The notes beneath the pieces are model-generated. The model was not told the origin of the DNA and made no database searches. It saw nothing but the letters and a program-made list of their open reading frames with translations. A DNA stretch of 58,697 nucleotides from Dactylosporangium siamense (GTDB taxonomy: Bacteria; Actinomycetota; Actinomycetes; Mycobacteriales; Micromonosporaceae): NCBI RefSeq assembly GCF_016862795.1, contig NZ_BONQ01000188.1:1-58697 (forward strand). Reading direction: 5' to 3'. The position numbers and the translations under genes were made by a program. Shown here one piece after another: positions 35,250-44,124 of this stretch. Positions within the stretch are counted from its first letter, which is position 1. Each line of letters begins with the position of its first letter.

Positions 35250-36143
35250 ATGGTGAGCCTCACGGTTGCGGTGCAGCGGTCCGACAACCCGGTCGGGCGG
35301 TGGATGCGGACCACGTTTCCGCACCTGGCGCCGTTGCAGCAGACCGTCCGGGACGCCGCCGCCGACATCGTGGTCACGCCGCCGGCGGCGGTCGCGCTCG
35401 GTACCCAGGGCGCGGCGATCGACTACTGGCTGCGGATGCTGGTCGGCGAGCGGGTGTCGCTCGAGCTGCCGGCCAAGGGGCTGTGGGGGCCGCCGAGCGG
35501 GTTCACCGCGGCGGGGCGGGCGCTGCTCGCGGAGCTGTGCCCGCGCCGGCCGACGATCTTCGAGCCGGCGTTGCACGCGGGCCGGCCGGACGAGTGGTGG
35601 GCGAGGACCTGCTACGCCCTGGCGCTGCTCGTGGAGCGGTACCGCAGTCCGCTGGTCACCGGGTCGCGGCTGTTCACGTTGCCGCAGGGGAGTGGGGCGG
35701 CGGAGCTGTTGGCGCTCGCCAACGATGACGAAGTGGCGGACCTTGTGGCGATGCGTGATCTCGCCCGGACGTGTTTGTTGCCGCGGTTGGAGGCCGGTGA
35801 GGTGCACGCCGGGCCGACGTTCGACGGGCCTCTTGCGGCTGACGGTGACCTGGTCGTGGCGGGGCTGCTCATCGACGTCAAGGCCGGCTGTGGTGGGAAG
35901 CCACGGCTGGACGGAACCCGGTCGCCGACGCTCGCCGCCACCGACGTGTATCAGCTGCTCGGGTACGCCCTGTTGGACTACTCCGACCGGTACGCCCTGC
36001 AGTCGGTCGGCATCTACGCGGCGAGGTTCGGGTACCTCGCGCAGTGGCCGTTGCCGTCGTTCATCCGGCAGGCGACGGGCCGGACCGACCTCGGCCTGCT
36101 CGCCCTGCGGCAGCAGTTCAGCGACTTGCTCACCGCCGGCTGA
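35250..36143 (+). CDS. Putative PD-(D/E)XK-fold protein
   Basis: A 297-residue soluble protein not recognised as a named family. Residues about 195-245 read GDLVVAGLLIDVKAG, then TDVYQLLGYALLDYSDRYAL: an acidic residue before a strand, the DVK triad and a downstream Gln-rich helix are the usual PD-(D/E)XK nuclease arrangement. The N-terminal part is helical (RWMRTTFPHLAPLQQTV). Function could be DNA processing or defence, but neighbours (fumC, a small membrane protein) give no clue. The end overlaps a convergent small gene by 14 bp. Confidence 0.7.
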   Translation: MVSLTVAVQRSDNPVGRWMRTTFPHLAPLQQTVRDAAADIVVTPPAAVALGTQGAAIDYWLRMLVGERVSLELPAKGLWGPPSGFTAAGRALLAELCPRRPTIFEPALHAGRPDEWWARTCYALALLVERYRSPLVTGSRLFTLPQGSGAAELLALANDDEVADLVAMRDLARTCLLPRLEAGEVHAGPTFDGPLAADGDLVVAGLLIDVKAGCGGKPRLDGTRSPTLAATDVYQLLGYALLDYSDRYALQSVGIYAARFGYLAQWPLPSFIRQATGRTDLGLLALRQQFSDLLTAG

Positions 36144-36315
36144 TCAGGCGCCGCGGGCCTTTGCCGGCATCGATGATCGGCTGCACGTCCTTCAGCGCTT
36201 CCCGGCCGTCGCGCAGGTAGACGACGAACGCGAAGACCAGCGACAACGCGTAGCGGATCGTGAGGAAGGCCGAAGGCAGGCCAGCAGCAAGGAGTGCCCA
36301 GTGCAACGACAACAC
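36130..36315 (-). CDS. Small membrane protein
   Basis: A 61-residue frame with one or two hydrophobic helices (WALLAAGLPSAFLTIRYAL, SLVFAFVVYL) followed by a basic tail (GPRRLISRR). The GTG start is preceded by a good GAGGTGGA ribosome site. No family recognised. Confidence 0.5.
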   Translation of the reverse strand: MLSLHWALLAAGLPSAFLTIRYALSLVFAFVVYLRDGREALKDVQPIIDAGKGPRRLISRR

Positions 36316-36473
36316 AACTCCACCTCGTAACCCCCCTTCACCTGGCCGCCCCGCTCGAAGGGCGCGATGAAAAGCGATCCGACCGATTGAGTTGTTCCTT
36401 CGAGCGACTTCATTCTACCGCCGTCACGCCAGCGGGGGTTCCGCTGCGGGCGGACAGGTATCAGGATGCAGCG

Positions 36474-37490
36474 ATGGGGACCAGTTGGCGGATCGTGCTC
36501 GGAGCGCTCAGTGGGGTTGTGGCCGCCGTGATCTGGGCGGTGAGCCTGGCGATCTACCAGCCGTACATGCAGCCCGACGGGTTCTGGACCGACCCGGCGA
36601 CCGGTGATCAGTACCCGGAGATCGGCAGCAACAACACGTACTGGCCGCGCGACATCCGCCAGCTCGCGATCCTGCTGGCCTTCGTCGGCGTGGTCCTCGT
36701 CTGCCGGGCGAACGTCCGCGGCATCCTGGCCGCCGCGGTCGGAACCGTCGTGTGGATCGGGGTCGACCTGGCGCTCGACCGGTTCGACGTGAGCGGCGGC
36801 ACGACGGCCGTCCAGCTGGCGATCGGTGGTGCCGTCGGGTTCGTGGTGATCGCCATCGTGGCCCGGTTCGTGTCGACGGACGAGCCCGGGTCGGAGTTCA
36901 CCGGGCATCTCTTAGCCACCGTCGCGGCCGTGTGCGCCGCGACCACGGTGCTGATCACGACGCCGTGGGAGGAGCCGGTCACCGACGCGGAGCAGGTCCA
37001 GGTCGAGAACGCCCTCTCGCTGCTCAAGGTCGGCCTGGTGCTCATGTTCGCGGCCGTCGCCCTCGCGCTGCTGCCGCTCGGCCGCATCGTGTGGATGGTG
37101 CCGTTCGCCGGCGTCGCCGCACTGGCCGCGTGGCCCGCCACCGCCACGTACGGCCTGCCGGGCATGCTCGGCCTGCTGTTCCTGCCGGCCGGCGCGGCCA
37201 CCGCGGTCGCCGCCGCCCGTGGTGTGCCGCCGCTGCGGCTGCTCGGGGTGCTGGTCGCGTGCGCCTTGGCGTTGATTCCGGTGTACGTGTTGCTGTACAT
37301 CATCGGCTCGGCCATCGGCGGTGCCATGACGTCCCTGGCCGACAACCCGCCGATCAACTCCGCTGACACGGACCTGTCGCTGTCGTTCGCGGCGCTGATG
37401 CTGGGGCTGGTGTTCGCGGTGATCAGTCACCTGCTGACCCGGCCGGCCGTCGAGGCCGCTGCCCCCTTAGCGGTTGCCCAGCCCGAATGA
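36474..37490 (+). CDS. Polytopic membrane protein, unknown function
   Basis: A 338-residue protein with about nine to ten hydrophobic segments, beginning TSWRIVLGALSGVVAAVIWA and including a Gly-rich pair AIGGAVGFVVIAIVARF. A periplasmic-looking loop follows the first helix (QPDGFWTDPATGDQYPEIG). No transporter signature is seen. The stop overlaps the GNAT gene start (ATGA). Confidence 0.7.
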   Translation: MGTSWRIVLGALSGVVAAVIWAVSLAIYQPYMQPDGFWTDPATGDQYPEIGSNNTYWPRDIRQLAILLAFVGVVLVCRANVRGILAAAVGTVVWIGVDLALDRFDVSGGTTAVQLAIGGAVGFVVIAIVARFVSTDEPGSEFTGHLLATVAAVCAATTVLITTPWEEPVTDAEQVQVENALSLLKVGLVLMFAAVALALLPLGRIVWMVPFAGVAALAAWPATATYGLPGMLGLLFLPAGAATAVAAARGVPPLRLLGVLVACALALIPVYVLLYIIGSAIGGAMTSLADNPPINSADTDLSLSFAALMLGLVFAVISHLLTRPAVEAAAPLAVAQPE

Positions 37491-38017
37491 GCGACCTCTC
37501 CATCCGCCTGCGTCCGGTCCTTGAGGCCGACCTGGACATGTTCCGCCGCTTCGGCTCGGAGCCCGGGCTCATCGGCCTGGACTGGGCCGGCTTCCGCGAC
37601 GCCCACGGCCCGGCGCGGCAGTTCGCCCACGACGGCTTCCTCGGCGCCGACTACGGGCGGCTCATGGTCGAGGTCGAGCCGGACGGCGTCGCCGCCGGAT
37701 TCGTGAGCTACGTCGCCGGCCGGTACGGCGGCCCCGTCGGCTACTGGGAGATCGGCATCGCCCTCCTCCCTCAGTGGCGCGGCCGAGGTCTTGGCTGGCG
37801 GGCCCAGGCCATGCTGTGCGACCACCTGTTCGCGCATTCACCGGTGCAGCGCATCCAGGCGGGCACCCACCCGGAGAACATCGCCGAGCAGAAATCCCTG
37901 GAGAAGGCCGGCTTCCTGCTCGAGGGCATCGTCAGAGCCTGCGAGTTCCGCGCCGGCCAGTGGCGCGACGGCTACCTGTACAGCCGCCTCCGCACCGACC
38001 CACCCCCGCCGCTGTGA
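37487..38017 (+). CDS. GNAT acetyltransferase (RimJ/RimL-like)
   Basis: A 176-residue N-acetyltransferase with the acetyl-CoA loop ALLPQWRGRGLGWRAQAML and the C-terminal EKAGFLLEGIVRACEFRAG of the RimJ/RimL group. Substrate could be a protein N-terminus or a small amine. Coupled to the upstream membrane-protein gene by a four-base overlap. Confidence 0.88.
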   Translation: MSDLSIRLRPVLEADLDMFRRFGSEPGLIGLDWAGFRDAHGPARQFAHDGFLGADYGRLMVEVEPDGVAAGFVSYVAGRYGGPVGYWEIGIALLPQWRGRGLGWRAQAMLCDHLFAHSPVQRIQAGTHPENIAEQKSLEKAGFLLEGIVRACEFRAGQWRDGYLYSRLRTDPPPPL

Positions 38018-38041
38018 TCCCGCCGGCCGGCTACGTCCCGT

Positions 38042-38057
38042 ACGTACGGCCGTACGT
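38042..38057. promoter_or_regulatory. Perfect 16-bp palindrome
   Basis: ACGTACGGCCGTACGT reads the same on both strands. It lies in the 88-bp gap between the GNAT gene and the APH-like gene, about 50 bp before the latter's start, a plausible position for an operator. Confidence 0.5.
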
Positions 38058-38105
38058 CGTCGCAACACGTGCGCGGCAGTTCAGGCGCAAACTACCGCAG
38101 TGGAC

Positions 38106-38981
38106 ATGGGAGACGTGAGCGCGCGGCTTGTGGGTCGATTTGGTCCCGAGGTCGAGGGGTGGCTCGCTGAGGTCCCGACCCTCGCTGCGCAGCTGGCCTC
38201 CCGGTGGGGACTCGTGCTCGGTGAGCTGTTCCAGAGTGGCGCCTCATCGCTCGTCATGCGCTGTCAATGGCCCGACGGAACGCCGGCGGTTCTCAAGCTC
38301 AGTCCGGATCGGGCACTGTTGACCAGGCAGGTGGAGATGCTGCGCGTGTTCGCGTCGTCGGGTCGGGTGCCGGCCGTACTGTCCACCGATGCGCAGGCCG
38401 GGGCGATGGTGTTGGAGGAGGTCCTACCCGGCACCGAGGCCGAAGGCCTGCCCGCTACGTCGTTGCCGCAGCTGTGGGGAGAGTTGCTTGCCGCACTTCA
38501 CGCTGTGGCCCCGCCCGCGCAATGGCCGTGGGATCTGCGCGGTCGGTGTGACGAGGCTTTCGTCCGTATCGGCCGGAGGCTGTCCGAGCCGGCCATCGGT
38601 GCACGGATCGACCAGGCCGCCTGGCAGCGGTCGATACGGCGCTGTGAGACGTTGCTGGACACTCAGGCCACGCTCGTGTTGTTGCACGGCGATCTGCACC
38701 TTGGCAATGCCCTGGACGGCGGCCCGTCACGGGGTCTGGTCGCGATCGATCCGAAGGCGTGCGTAGGCGATCCGTGCTTCGACGCCGTCGACTATGTGGT
38801 GGCCGGTGCCGGACACGAGGGTGTCGAGGCCCGTTGCCAGCTGGTGGCGACCGCGTGCGGGCTCGATGGGGACAGGCTGTATGCCTGGAGTCGGGTGATC
38901 GCACCGATGGTCGCCATCGCGCACCTCACCTATGGCGGTCCGGAGCCGGTGATCGACGAACTACTCGCCTTGACCTATTGA
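38106..38981 (+). CDS. APH(6)/hydroxyurea phosphotransferase-like kinase
   Basis: A 291-residue kinase of the aminoglycoside/hydroxyurea phosphotransferase family. Lys64 (AVLKLS) is the likely ATP lysine, LHGDLHLGN at 193-201 the catalytic loop and DPKACVGDPCFD at 215-226 the metal motif. Members phosphorylate streptomycin (APH(6)), hydroxyurea or related compounds; the actual substrate is not predictable. Converges on an IclR regulator 17 bp away. Confidence 0.88.
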   Translation: MGDVSARLVGRFGPEVEGWLAEVPTLAAQLASRWGLVLGELFQSGASSLVMRCQWPDGTPAVLKLSPDRALLTRQVEMLRVFASSGRVPAVLSTDAQAGAMVLEEVLPGTEAEGLPATSLPQLWGELLAALHAVAPPAQWPWDLRGRCDEAFVRIGRRLSEPAIGARIDQAAWQRSIRRCETLLDTQATLVLLHGDLHLGNALDGGPSRGLVAIDPKACVGDPCFDAVDYVVAGAGHEGVEARCQLVATACGLDGDRLYAWSRVIAPMVAIAHLTYGGPEPVIDELLALTY

Positions 38982-38998
38982 TCCAAGCGACTATCCGC

Positions 38999-39631
38999 TC
39001 AACTCAACGCCTTGGCGACTGTGGTCGCGGCGGCGGTCACGTGGGTCGGGACGGAGGCCGGGTCCAGGGCGGCCAGGGCGACCACTCCGACGCTCGCCTC
39101 CAACCCCTCGACGCCCGCGACCGCGGCGGCCACCCCGTACGCGCCGGCCTGCAGTTCGCCGATCGTCGACACCACGCCGTAGTCGCCGCGGCGGCCGGCC
39201 AGGATCGCCTTGCCCGCGGCGCCCATGTCCAGTGGGTGGCGGGAGCCGGTCCGGTACGCGACGTGGAACTGCGTCCAGCTCGGCTCGACCACCGCCAGGG
39301 CGTACGCCTCGCCGCCGTCGGCGATCGTCAGGTGGGCCGTGGCGCCCACGGTCTCCGCGAGCTTTCGCAGCGCCGGCAGGGCGGCGTCGGCCACCAGGGG
39401 TTGCGCCCGGCGGGCCAGTTGGAGCACGCCCGCGCCCAGGCGGAGGCGGCCGGATCGGTCGCGCCGGACCATGCCGTGCTCGGACAGGGTTGCGACCAGT
39501 CGGTACACCACCGCCCGGCCGACGCCCAGCAGCGCAGCTGCCTCGGTCATGGTCAGGCCGCCAGGGGTCTCTGCGACCACGTGCAGCAGGCGCAGGCCCC
39601 GATCGAGGGTTTGGGCGGTCTCGGTAGCCAC
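38999..39631 (-). CDS. IclR-family transcriptional regulator
   Basis: A 210-residue regulator with an N-terminal winged helix (GLTMTEAAALLGVGRAVVYRLVATLSEHG region, about 25-53) and the IclR effector domain (HPLDMGAAGKAILA). It is shorter than the usual 250 residues, mostly in the effector domain. Divergent from cysS by 56 bp; a link to cysteine metabolism is not implied. Confidence 0.85.
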   Translation of the reverse strand: MATETAQTLDRGLRLLHVVAETPGGLTMTEAAALLGVGRAVVYRLVATLSEHGMVRRDRSGRLRLGAGVLQLARRAQPLVADAALPALRKLAETVGATAHLTIADGGEAYALAVVEPSWTQFHVAYRTGSRHPLDMGAAGKAILAGRRGDYGVVSTIGELQAGAYGVAAAVAGVEGLEASVGVVALAALDPASVPTHVTAAATTVAKALS

Positions 39632-39687
39632 GGCACCAGGTTATGCGGATGTGAGCTTGGAGCGGTGCGACCGTTACTCTTGCATCC

Positions 39688-41094
39688 GTGACCCTACGCC
39701 TGTATGACACCGCGACCCGATCGGTCCGGGACTTCGTCCCGATGACGCCCGGGCAGGTCGGTATCTACCTGTGTGGGCTCACCGTGCAGGGCGGGCCGCA
39801 CATCGGCCACCTGCGCTCCGGGGTGAATTATGACGTGCTGCGGCGCTGGTTCCTGCGCTCCGGGTACACCGTCAACTTCATCCGGAACATCACCGACATC
39901 GACGACAAGGTCCTCGTCAAGGCCACGGAGCAGGGCAAGCCGTTCTGGGCCGTCGCGTATGCGAACGAGCGGCTGCTGTCGGCGACGTACCTGAAGCTCG
40001 GCGTGCTGCCGCCGACCTACGAGCCTCGGGCGACGGGGCACATCACGGAGATGCACGAGCTGATCCAGCTGCTCATCGACCGTGGGCACGCGTATCCGGC
40101 GCCGGACGGCAGTGGTGACGTGTATTTCGACGTGCGCTCGCACGAGGAGTACGGGTCGCTGTCCGGGCAGCGGCCCGATGACATGGAGCCGGCCACGGAC
40201 GGGCCCGAGCGGGCGAAGAAGGACCCGCGGGACTTCGCGTTGTGGAAGGGCACCAAGCCCGAGGAGCCGGCCGACGCCAACTGGCCGTCGCCGTGGGGGA
40301 CGGGCCGGCCGGGCTGGCACATCGAGTGCTCCGCCATGTGCTGGCGTTACCTGGGCACCGAGTTCGACATCCACGGCGGTGGCCTCGACCTGAAGTTCCC
40401 GCACCACGAAAACGAGATCGCCCAGTCGCACGCGGCCGGGCACCCGTTCGCGCGGTACTGGGTGCATCACGCGCTGTTGAACCTCGGTGGCTCGAAGATG
40501 GCGAAGTCGCTCGGCAACGTCATCAACCTGGAGTCGCTGGTCGAGGCCGGCCTGCGGCCCGTCGAGGTGCGCTACTACCTGCTCGCGCCGCACTACCGGT
40601 CGGTGATCGACTACTCGCAGGAGGCACTGGAGGAGGCCGCGGCCGCGTACCGCCGCCTCGAGAACTTCGTGACCCGCGCGGTGGAGCTCGTCGGGCCCGG
40701 TGTGATCGGCGAGGTGCCGGACGGGTTCGCGGAGGCCATGGACGACGACTTGAACACCTCGCGTGCGCTTGCCGTCCTTCATGATGTGGTACGCGACGCG
40801 AACGGTCTCCTTGCCGCCGGCGATCTGACGGCGGTATCCACGGCGTTGAGCACCGTCCGGGCGATGCTGGACGTCCTCGGCCTCGACCCGCTGGACGCGC
40901 AGTGGGCCTCCACGCAGTCCGGAGACCTCACCCGGGTGGTCGACTCGCTCGTGGCGCTCGCCCTGGAGCAGCGCACCGCGGCCCGCGGCCGCAAGGACTG
41001 GGCCGCCGCCGACGCGGTGCGGGACCAGTTGAAACACGCCGGTATCGCGGTGGAGGACACACCGGCCGGTCCACGATGGACGTTGGAGAGCTGA
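39688..41094 (+). CDS. cysS: Cysteinyl-tRNA synthetase
   Basis: CysRS charges tRNA-Cys. The 468-residue class I enzyme has the HIGH motif ([10 protein letters not shown]), the ERIGK-like KMSKS loop as KMAKS ([11 protein letters not shown]), and the zinc ligands Cys29, the Cys of HIECSAM and the His/Glu of PHHENE. The Ser-to-Ala at the third position of KMSKS is a mild variant. GTG start at 39688, 56 bp from the divergent IclR gene. Followed after 6 bp by rlmB, as in mycobacteria. Confidence 0.97.
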   Translation: MTLRLYDTATRSVRDFVPMTPGQVGIYLCGLTVQGGPHIGHLRSGVNYDVLRRWFLRSGYTVNFIRNITDIDDKVLVKATEQGKPFWAVAYANERLLSATYLKLGVLPPTYEPRATGHITEMHELIQLLIDRGHAYPAPDGSGDVYFDVRSHEEYGSLSGQRPDDMEPATDGPERAKKDPRDFALWKGTKPEEPADANWPSPWGTGRPGWHIECSAMCWRYLGTEFDIHGGGLDLKFPHHENEIAQSHAAGHPFARYWVHHALLNLGGSKMAKSLGNVINLESLVEAGLRPVEVRYYLLAPHYRSVIDYSQEALEEAAAAYRRLENFVTRAVELVGPGVIGEVPDGFAEAMDDDLNTSRALAVLHDVVRDANGLLAAGDLTAVSTALSTVRAMLDVLGLDPLDAQWASTQSGDLTRVVDSLVALALEQRTAARGRKDWAAADAVRDQLKHAGIAVEDTPAGPRWTLES

Positions 41095-41100
41095 GAACAC

Positions 41101-42198
41101 ATGCCAGGCAACTCTGAACGCCGCGGCAAGCGGGTCGTGTCGAAGAAGGGCGCCTCGAAGGGCACCGGCGGCAAGAACCGCCAGTCCCTCGCGGGCCGCG
41201 GTCGCACCCTGCCCGCCGACGAGCGCCCCTGGCACAAGGGGTACAGCGGCGACGAGGAGCTTCCCCAGAAGACCGCGCGGAAGCAGGCCAACGAGCTGCG
41301 CGCCGCCGCAGTCCAGGGGCGGGCTCCGAAGATCGGCCAACCGGGCACGAAGCGCACCGCCGGCAAGGGCCCCTTCAGCGTCAAGAAGACCGGTGCGGCC
41401 CAGGGTTCGCGCTCGACGCCCCGGGTCTCGCCCGGCCGCAAGTCGACCCAGCCGAAGGACGGCCCCGAGCTGCTCGTGGGCCGGAACCCGGTGGTGGAGG
41501 CCTTGCGCACGCACGTGCCGGCGACCGCCCTGTATGTCGCGATCGGCCTCGACATGGACGAGCGCGTCAAGGAGTCCGTGCGCACCGCCGCCGAGCGCGG
41601 CATCGCCATCCTGGAGATCACCCGCGCCGAGCTCGACCGCATGACGGGCGGTGTGCTGCACCAGGGCCTGGGCCTGCAGGTGCCGCCGTACGCGTACGAG
41701 CCGTTCGCGGACCTGCTCGCCGCGGCGAAGGAACACACGGCGCCGCTGCTCATCGCACTGGACGGCATCACCGATCCCCGCAACCTCGGCGCGATCATCC
41801 GCTCGGCGGCCGCGTTCGGTGCGCAGGGCGTGTTCCTGACGGAGCGCCGCTCGGCGGCCATCACGGCCACCGCGTGGCGGACCAGCGCCGGCGCGGCGGC
41901 CCGGGTGAAGGTGTCGCAGGTGACGAACCTGACCCGGTCGCTGAAGGCCTGCCAGGACGAGGGCTTCATCGTCGTCGGCCTGGACGCGGACGGGGCGACC
42001 TCGCTGTACGACCTGGAGGCCGCGGTCGGTCCTCTGGTCGTGGTGGTCGGCTCGGAGGGGCGCGGGCTGTCCCGGCTCGTCGGGCAGACGTGTGACCTGA
42101 AGGTGGGGATCCCGATGATCTCCGAGGTCGAGTCGCTGAACGCTTCGGTCGCCGCCGCGGTGACCCTGGCCGAGGTCAACCGCCGCCGCACCCACTGA
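41101..42198 (+). CDS. rlmB: 23S rRNA (guanosine-2'-O-)-methyltransferase RlmB
   Basis: A SPOUT (TrmH) methyltransferase that modifies G2251 in the peptidyl-transferase centre region. Residues 1-115 are a basic, Lys/Arg/Gly-rich extension typical of actinobacteria; the substrate-binding domain follows ([14 protein letters not shown]) and the knotted SAM domain carries [32 protein letters not shown] and [15 protein letters not shown]. Likely cotranscribed with cysS and ended by the terminator at 42225. Confidence 0.95.
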   Translation: MPGNSERRGKRVVSKKGASKGTGGKNRQSLAGRGRTLPADERPWHKGYSGDEELPQKTARKQANELRAAAVQGRAPKIGQPGTKRTAGKGPFSVKKTGAAQGSRSTPRVSPGRKSTQPKDGPELLVGRNPVVEALRTHVPATALYVAIGLDMDERVKESVRTAAERGIAILEITRAELDRMTGGVLHQGLGLQVPPYAYEPFADLLAAAKEHTAPLLIALDGITDPRNLGAIIRSAAAFGAQGVFLTERRSAAITATAWRTSAGAAARVKVSQVTNLTRSLKACQDEGFIVVGLDADGATSLYDLEAAVGPLVVVVGSEGRGLSRLVGQTCDLKVGIPMISEVESLNASVAAAVTLAEVNRRRTH

Positions 42199-42224
42199 CG
42201 CCTGCTTGCTGTTTGCTTTACGGC

Positions 42225-42261
42225 GCGCCGCCCGGTCCACGGACCAGGCGGCGCGTTTTTT
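42225..42261 (+). terminator. Intrinsic terminator of cysS-rlmB
   Basis: GCGCCGCCCGGTCC (42225-42238) pairs with GGACCAGGCGGCGC (42241-42254) at 13 of 14 positions, followed by TTTTTT at 42256-42261. A classical rho-independent terminator, unusual in this T-poor sequence. Confidence 0.92.
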
Positions 42262-42270
42262 CCGCATCGA

Positions 42271-42305
42271 TGTAACCTACCTGGGAAATTTCTAGGTAGG
42301 TTACA
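42271..42305. promoter_or_regulatory. Operator of the AbiE-like pair
   Basis: TGTAACCTACCT (42271-42282) and AGGTAGGTTACA (42294-42305) are a perfect 12-bp inverted repeat with an 11-bp AT-containing spacer. It ends 8 bp before the GTG at 42314, so a protein bound there would block transcription. AbiEi-type antitoxins autoregulate from inverted repeats in this position. Confidence 0.75.
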
Positions 42306-42313
42306 GTTGTCCT

Positions 42314-43294
42314 GTGGAGAGCGGCGACGGCGTCGAGCTGCTGCTGGATGTCGGGTTGGATCGGCGGGTCACGGGCAGCGCCGAGGTTGAGATCGGCACG
42401 GGCGACGGTGCGTGGTCGCGCCGGCAGGTCCTGCTGCTGCGCCATTCGCCGAGCCCGCAGGCCATCGATCGGGCCGTGGCGGCGCTGCGCCCGCATGTGG
42501 ACGGGTTGCTCTTTGTGGTCGCGCGGGCGGGGCGTGCGCTGCATCGGGCCGCCGAGCGGGATCACCGCGTCGCCTACGCGGCCGTTGACGATGCGGTCGT
42601 GCACTTCCAGGGTGTGGTGCACCGGGCCGGCTCGCAGCGGCCGGCCGGGGTTGCGCATCCGGGGCGCACGAGTTGGGCTCGGCTGGCGATGCTGCGGCTG
42701 TTCGCGCTGAGTCCTGTCGAGCCGTTGTCGCAGTCGGAGCTGGCGCGCCGGCTCGGGATGTCGCACGTGGCGATCGGCAAGCAACTGCCGCTGCCCGAGG
42801 AGCTGGTGGCGCGGACGCCGGACGGTTGGCAGGTCGTCGACCGGGCGGGGTGCTGGGACCGGTTCATGTCGCAGTATCCGGGGCCGCGGGGGCTGACCAC
42901 GTACTGGGCGGCGACCGGAGACCTGGCGGCGCAGCTCGAACGCATCGAGCAGGTTGCTCGGCCGGCCGTGTCCGGTGATCTCGCCGCCGACCTGTACGCC
43001 CCATGGCGACGGCCGAGCCGTGTCGTTGCGTACGTCGTCGATCAGCCGGCCTTGGAGGAGCACGGTTTCGCGACCGTGCGATCCGCGGAGGCGACGGTCG
43101 AGTTGTGCACCCCCAAGGATCCGACGATCCTCACCATGTCCCGCGAGTGGCCGGCGACGAGGAGCGGAACTCCACGCCGGTACGCCGACCCGCTGATCGC
43201 GGCGTGGGACCTGCGCCGGTCACCAGGTGGGGACGTCTTCGAAGCCGTCGATCAGCTTCGAGCGCGAGCCTTGCGGGAGTCACTATGGGCATGA
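42314..43294 (+). CDS. AbiEi-like antitoxin/regulator of a type IV toxin-antitoxin pair
   Basis: A 326-residue protein with an unusual plan for AbiEi: an N-terminal domain of about 120 residues (VEIGTGDGAWSRRQVLLLRH, GLLFVVARAGRALHRAA), a central winged helix (PLSQSELARRLGMSHVAIGK, 137-156), and a C-terminal AbiEi-like domain (VVAYVVDQPALEEHGFATV, YADPLIAAWDLR). In the AbiE system AbiEi represses the operon and neutralises the nucleotidyltransferase AbiEii. Overlaps the next gene; GTG start right after the operator. Confidence 0.7.
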   Translation: MESGDGVELLLDVGLDRRVTGSAEVEIGTGDGAWSRRQVLLLRHSPSPQAIDRAVAALRPHVDGLLFVVARAGRALHRAAERDHRVAYAAVDDAVVHFQGVVHRAGSQRPAGVAHPGRTSWARLAMLRLFALSPVEPLSQSELARRLGMSHVAIGKQLPLPEELVARTPDGWQVVDRAGCWDRFMSQYPGPRGLTTYWAATGDLAAQLERIEQVARPAVSGDLAADLYAPWRRPSRVVAYVVDQPALEEHGFATVRSAEATVELCTPKDPTILTMSREWPATRSGTPRRYADPLIAAWDLRRSPGGDVFEAVDQLRARALRESLWA

Positions 43295-44076
43295 CGCGTC
43301 GTGTCGAGCTCGCGGCCACCTCGTACGCCGACGAGCTGTCGGTCCGGTCGCTCGCGGAGATCACCGCGATCACCGCCGACCAGAACGTGCGCATCATCGG
43401 CGGGCAGATGGCGTCGCTGCTGCTGACCGCCTTCCCCGTCGCCGGGATCGCCGTGCGCCGCACCCGCGACGCCGACGCCGCCATCACCACCGAACTCGCC
43501 GGCTCCGGCGTCATCCACCAGCGGCTCCTCGACCACGGGTACACCGCGACCAGCGGCAACAGCTACACGCGACCGGTGCCCGACCTCGCCGTCGCGGGCG
43601 GACCCGTTCCGGAACTCGCCGTCGACCTGCTCATCCCCTCACTCGACGGGCGCTTCCGGCCGCAGGAACACGGCGGCCGGGCGTTCGACGCGGCTCCCGG
43701 GCTCGCCCCCGCCCTGGCCGCCGACCCGATCGTGATCGACGCGAGAGCGCGGATGCTCGACGGTGCCACGCTGGAGTTCACGGTGCCGGTGCCCACGGTC
43801 GAACTCGCGCTCGTCATCAAGGCCCTCGCGTACGGCTCACGGCAGCAGGCCCGGGACGTCGAGGACATCTACCGGCTTCTGGAGATCGTCGCCACCCATC
43901 CCGCCGACGAGATCGGCGGCTGGCGGCTGTCGGAGCCGCCGTTGCGCGCCTCACGCCGCGACGCCGCAGCACACCTGCACGAACTGGCCCGCCGCAGCCG
44001 GCGCCTGACCGACCTCGACGTGCCGGCCGCCCGGCTCGCAACCCTCATCGCGTCCCTGATCACCCGACCCGGCTGA
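43285..44076 (+). CDS. AbiEii-like nucleotidyltransferase toxin candidate
   Basis: A 263-residue protein with a minimal nucleotidyltransferase core: IIGGQMASLLL (Gly39-Gly40), VRRTRDADAAI with Asp62 and Asp64, and a third Asp in AVDLLIP, then IKALAYGSRQQARDVEDIYRLL, the helix typical of AbiEii/MenT. Enzymes of this group add nucleotides to tRNA 3' ends or similar and inhibit growth. ATG 43285 is preceded by GGGAG and lies 10 bp inside the upstream gene; ATG 43291 is an alternative. Confidence 0.75.
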   Translation: MGMTRRVELAATSYADELSVRSLAEITAITADQNVRIIGGQMASLLLTAFPVAGIAVRRTRDADAAITTELAGSGVIHQRLLDHGYTATSGNSYTRPVPDLAVAGGPVPELAVDLLIPSLDGRFRPQEHGGRAFDAAPGLAPALAADPIVIDARARMLDGATLEFTVPVPTVELALVIKALAYGSRQQARDVEDIYRLLEIVATHPADEIGGWRLSEPPLRASRRDAAAHLHELARRSRRLTDLDVPAARLATLIASLITRPG

Positions 44077-44124
44077 CCTACTGGAGAGCGCGCCGTCGGG
44101 TCTGCGGGCCGGTACCGTCCGGGT

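Noticed and set aside
38077-38090. CAGTTCAGGCGCAA shared with 50739-50752
   Set aside because: Only 14 bp with different flanks; could be chance in this GC-rich DNA and marks no element.
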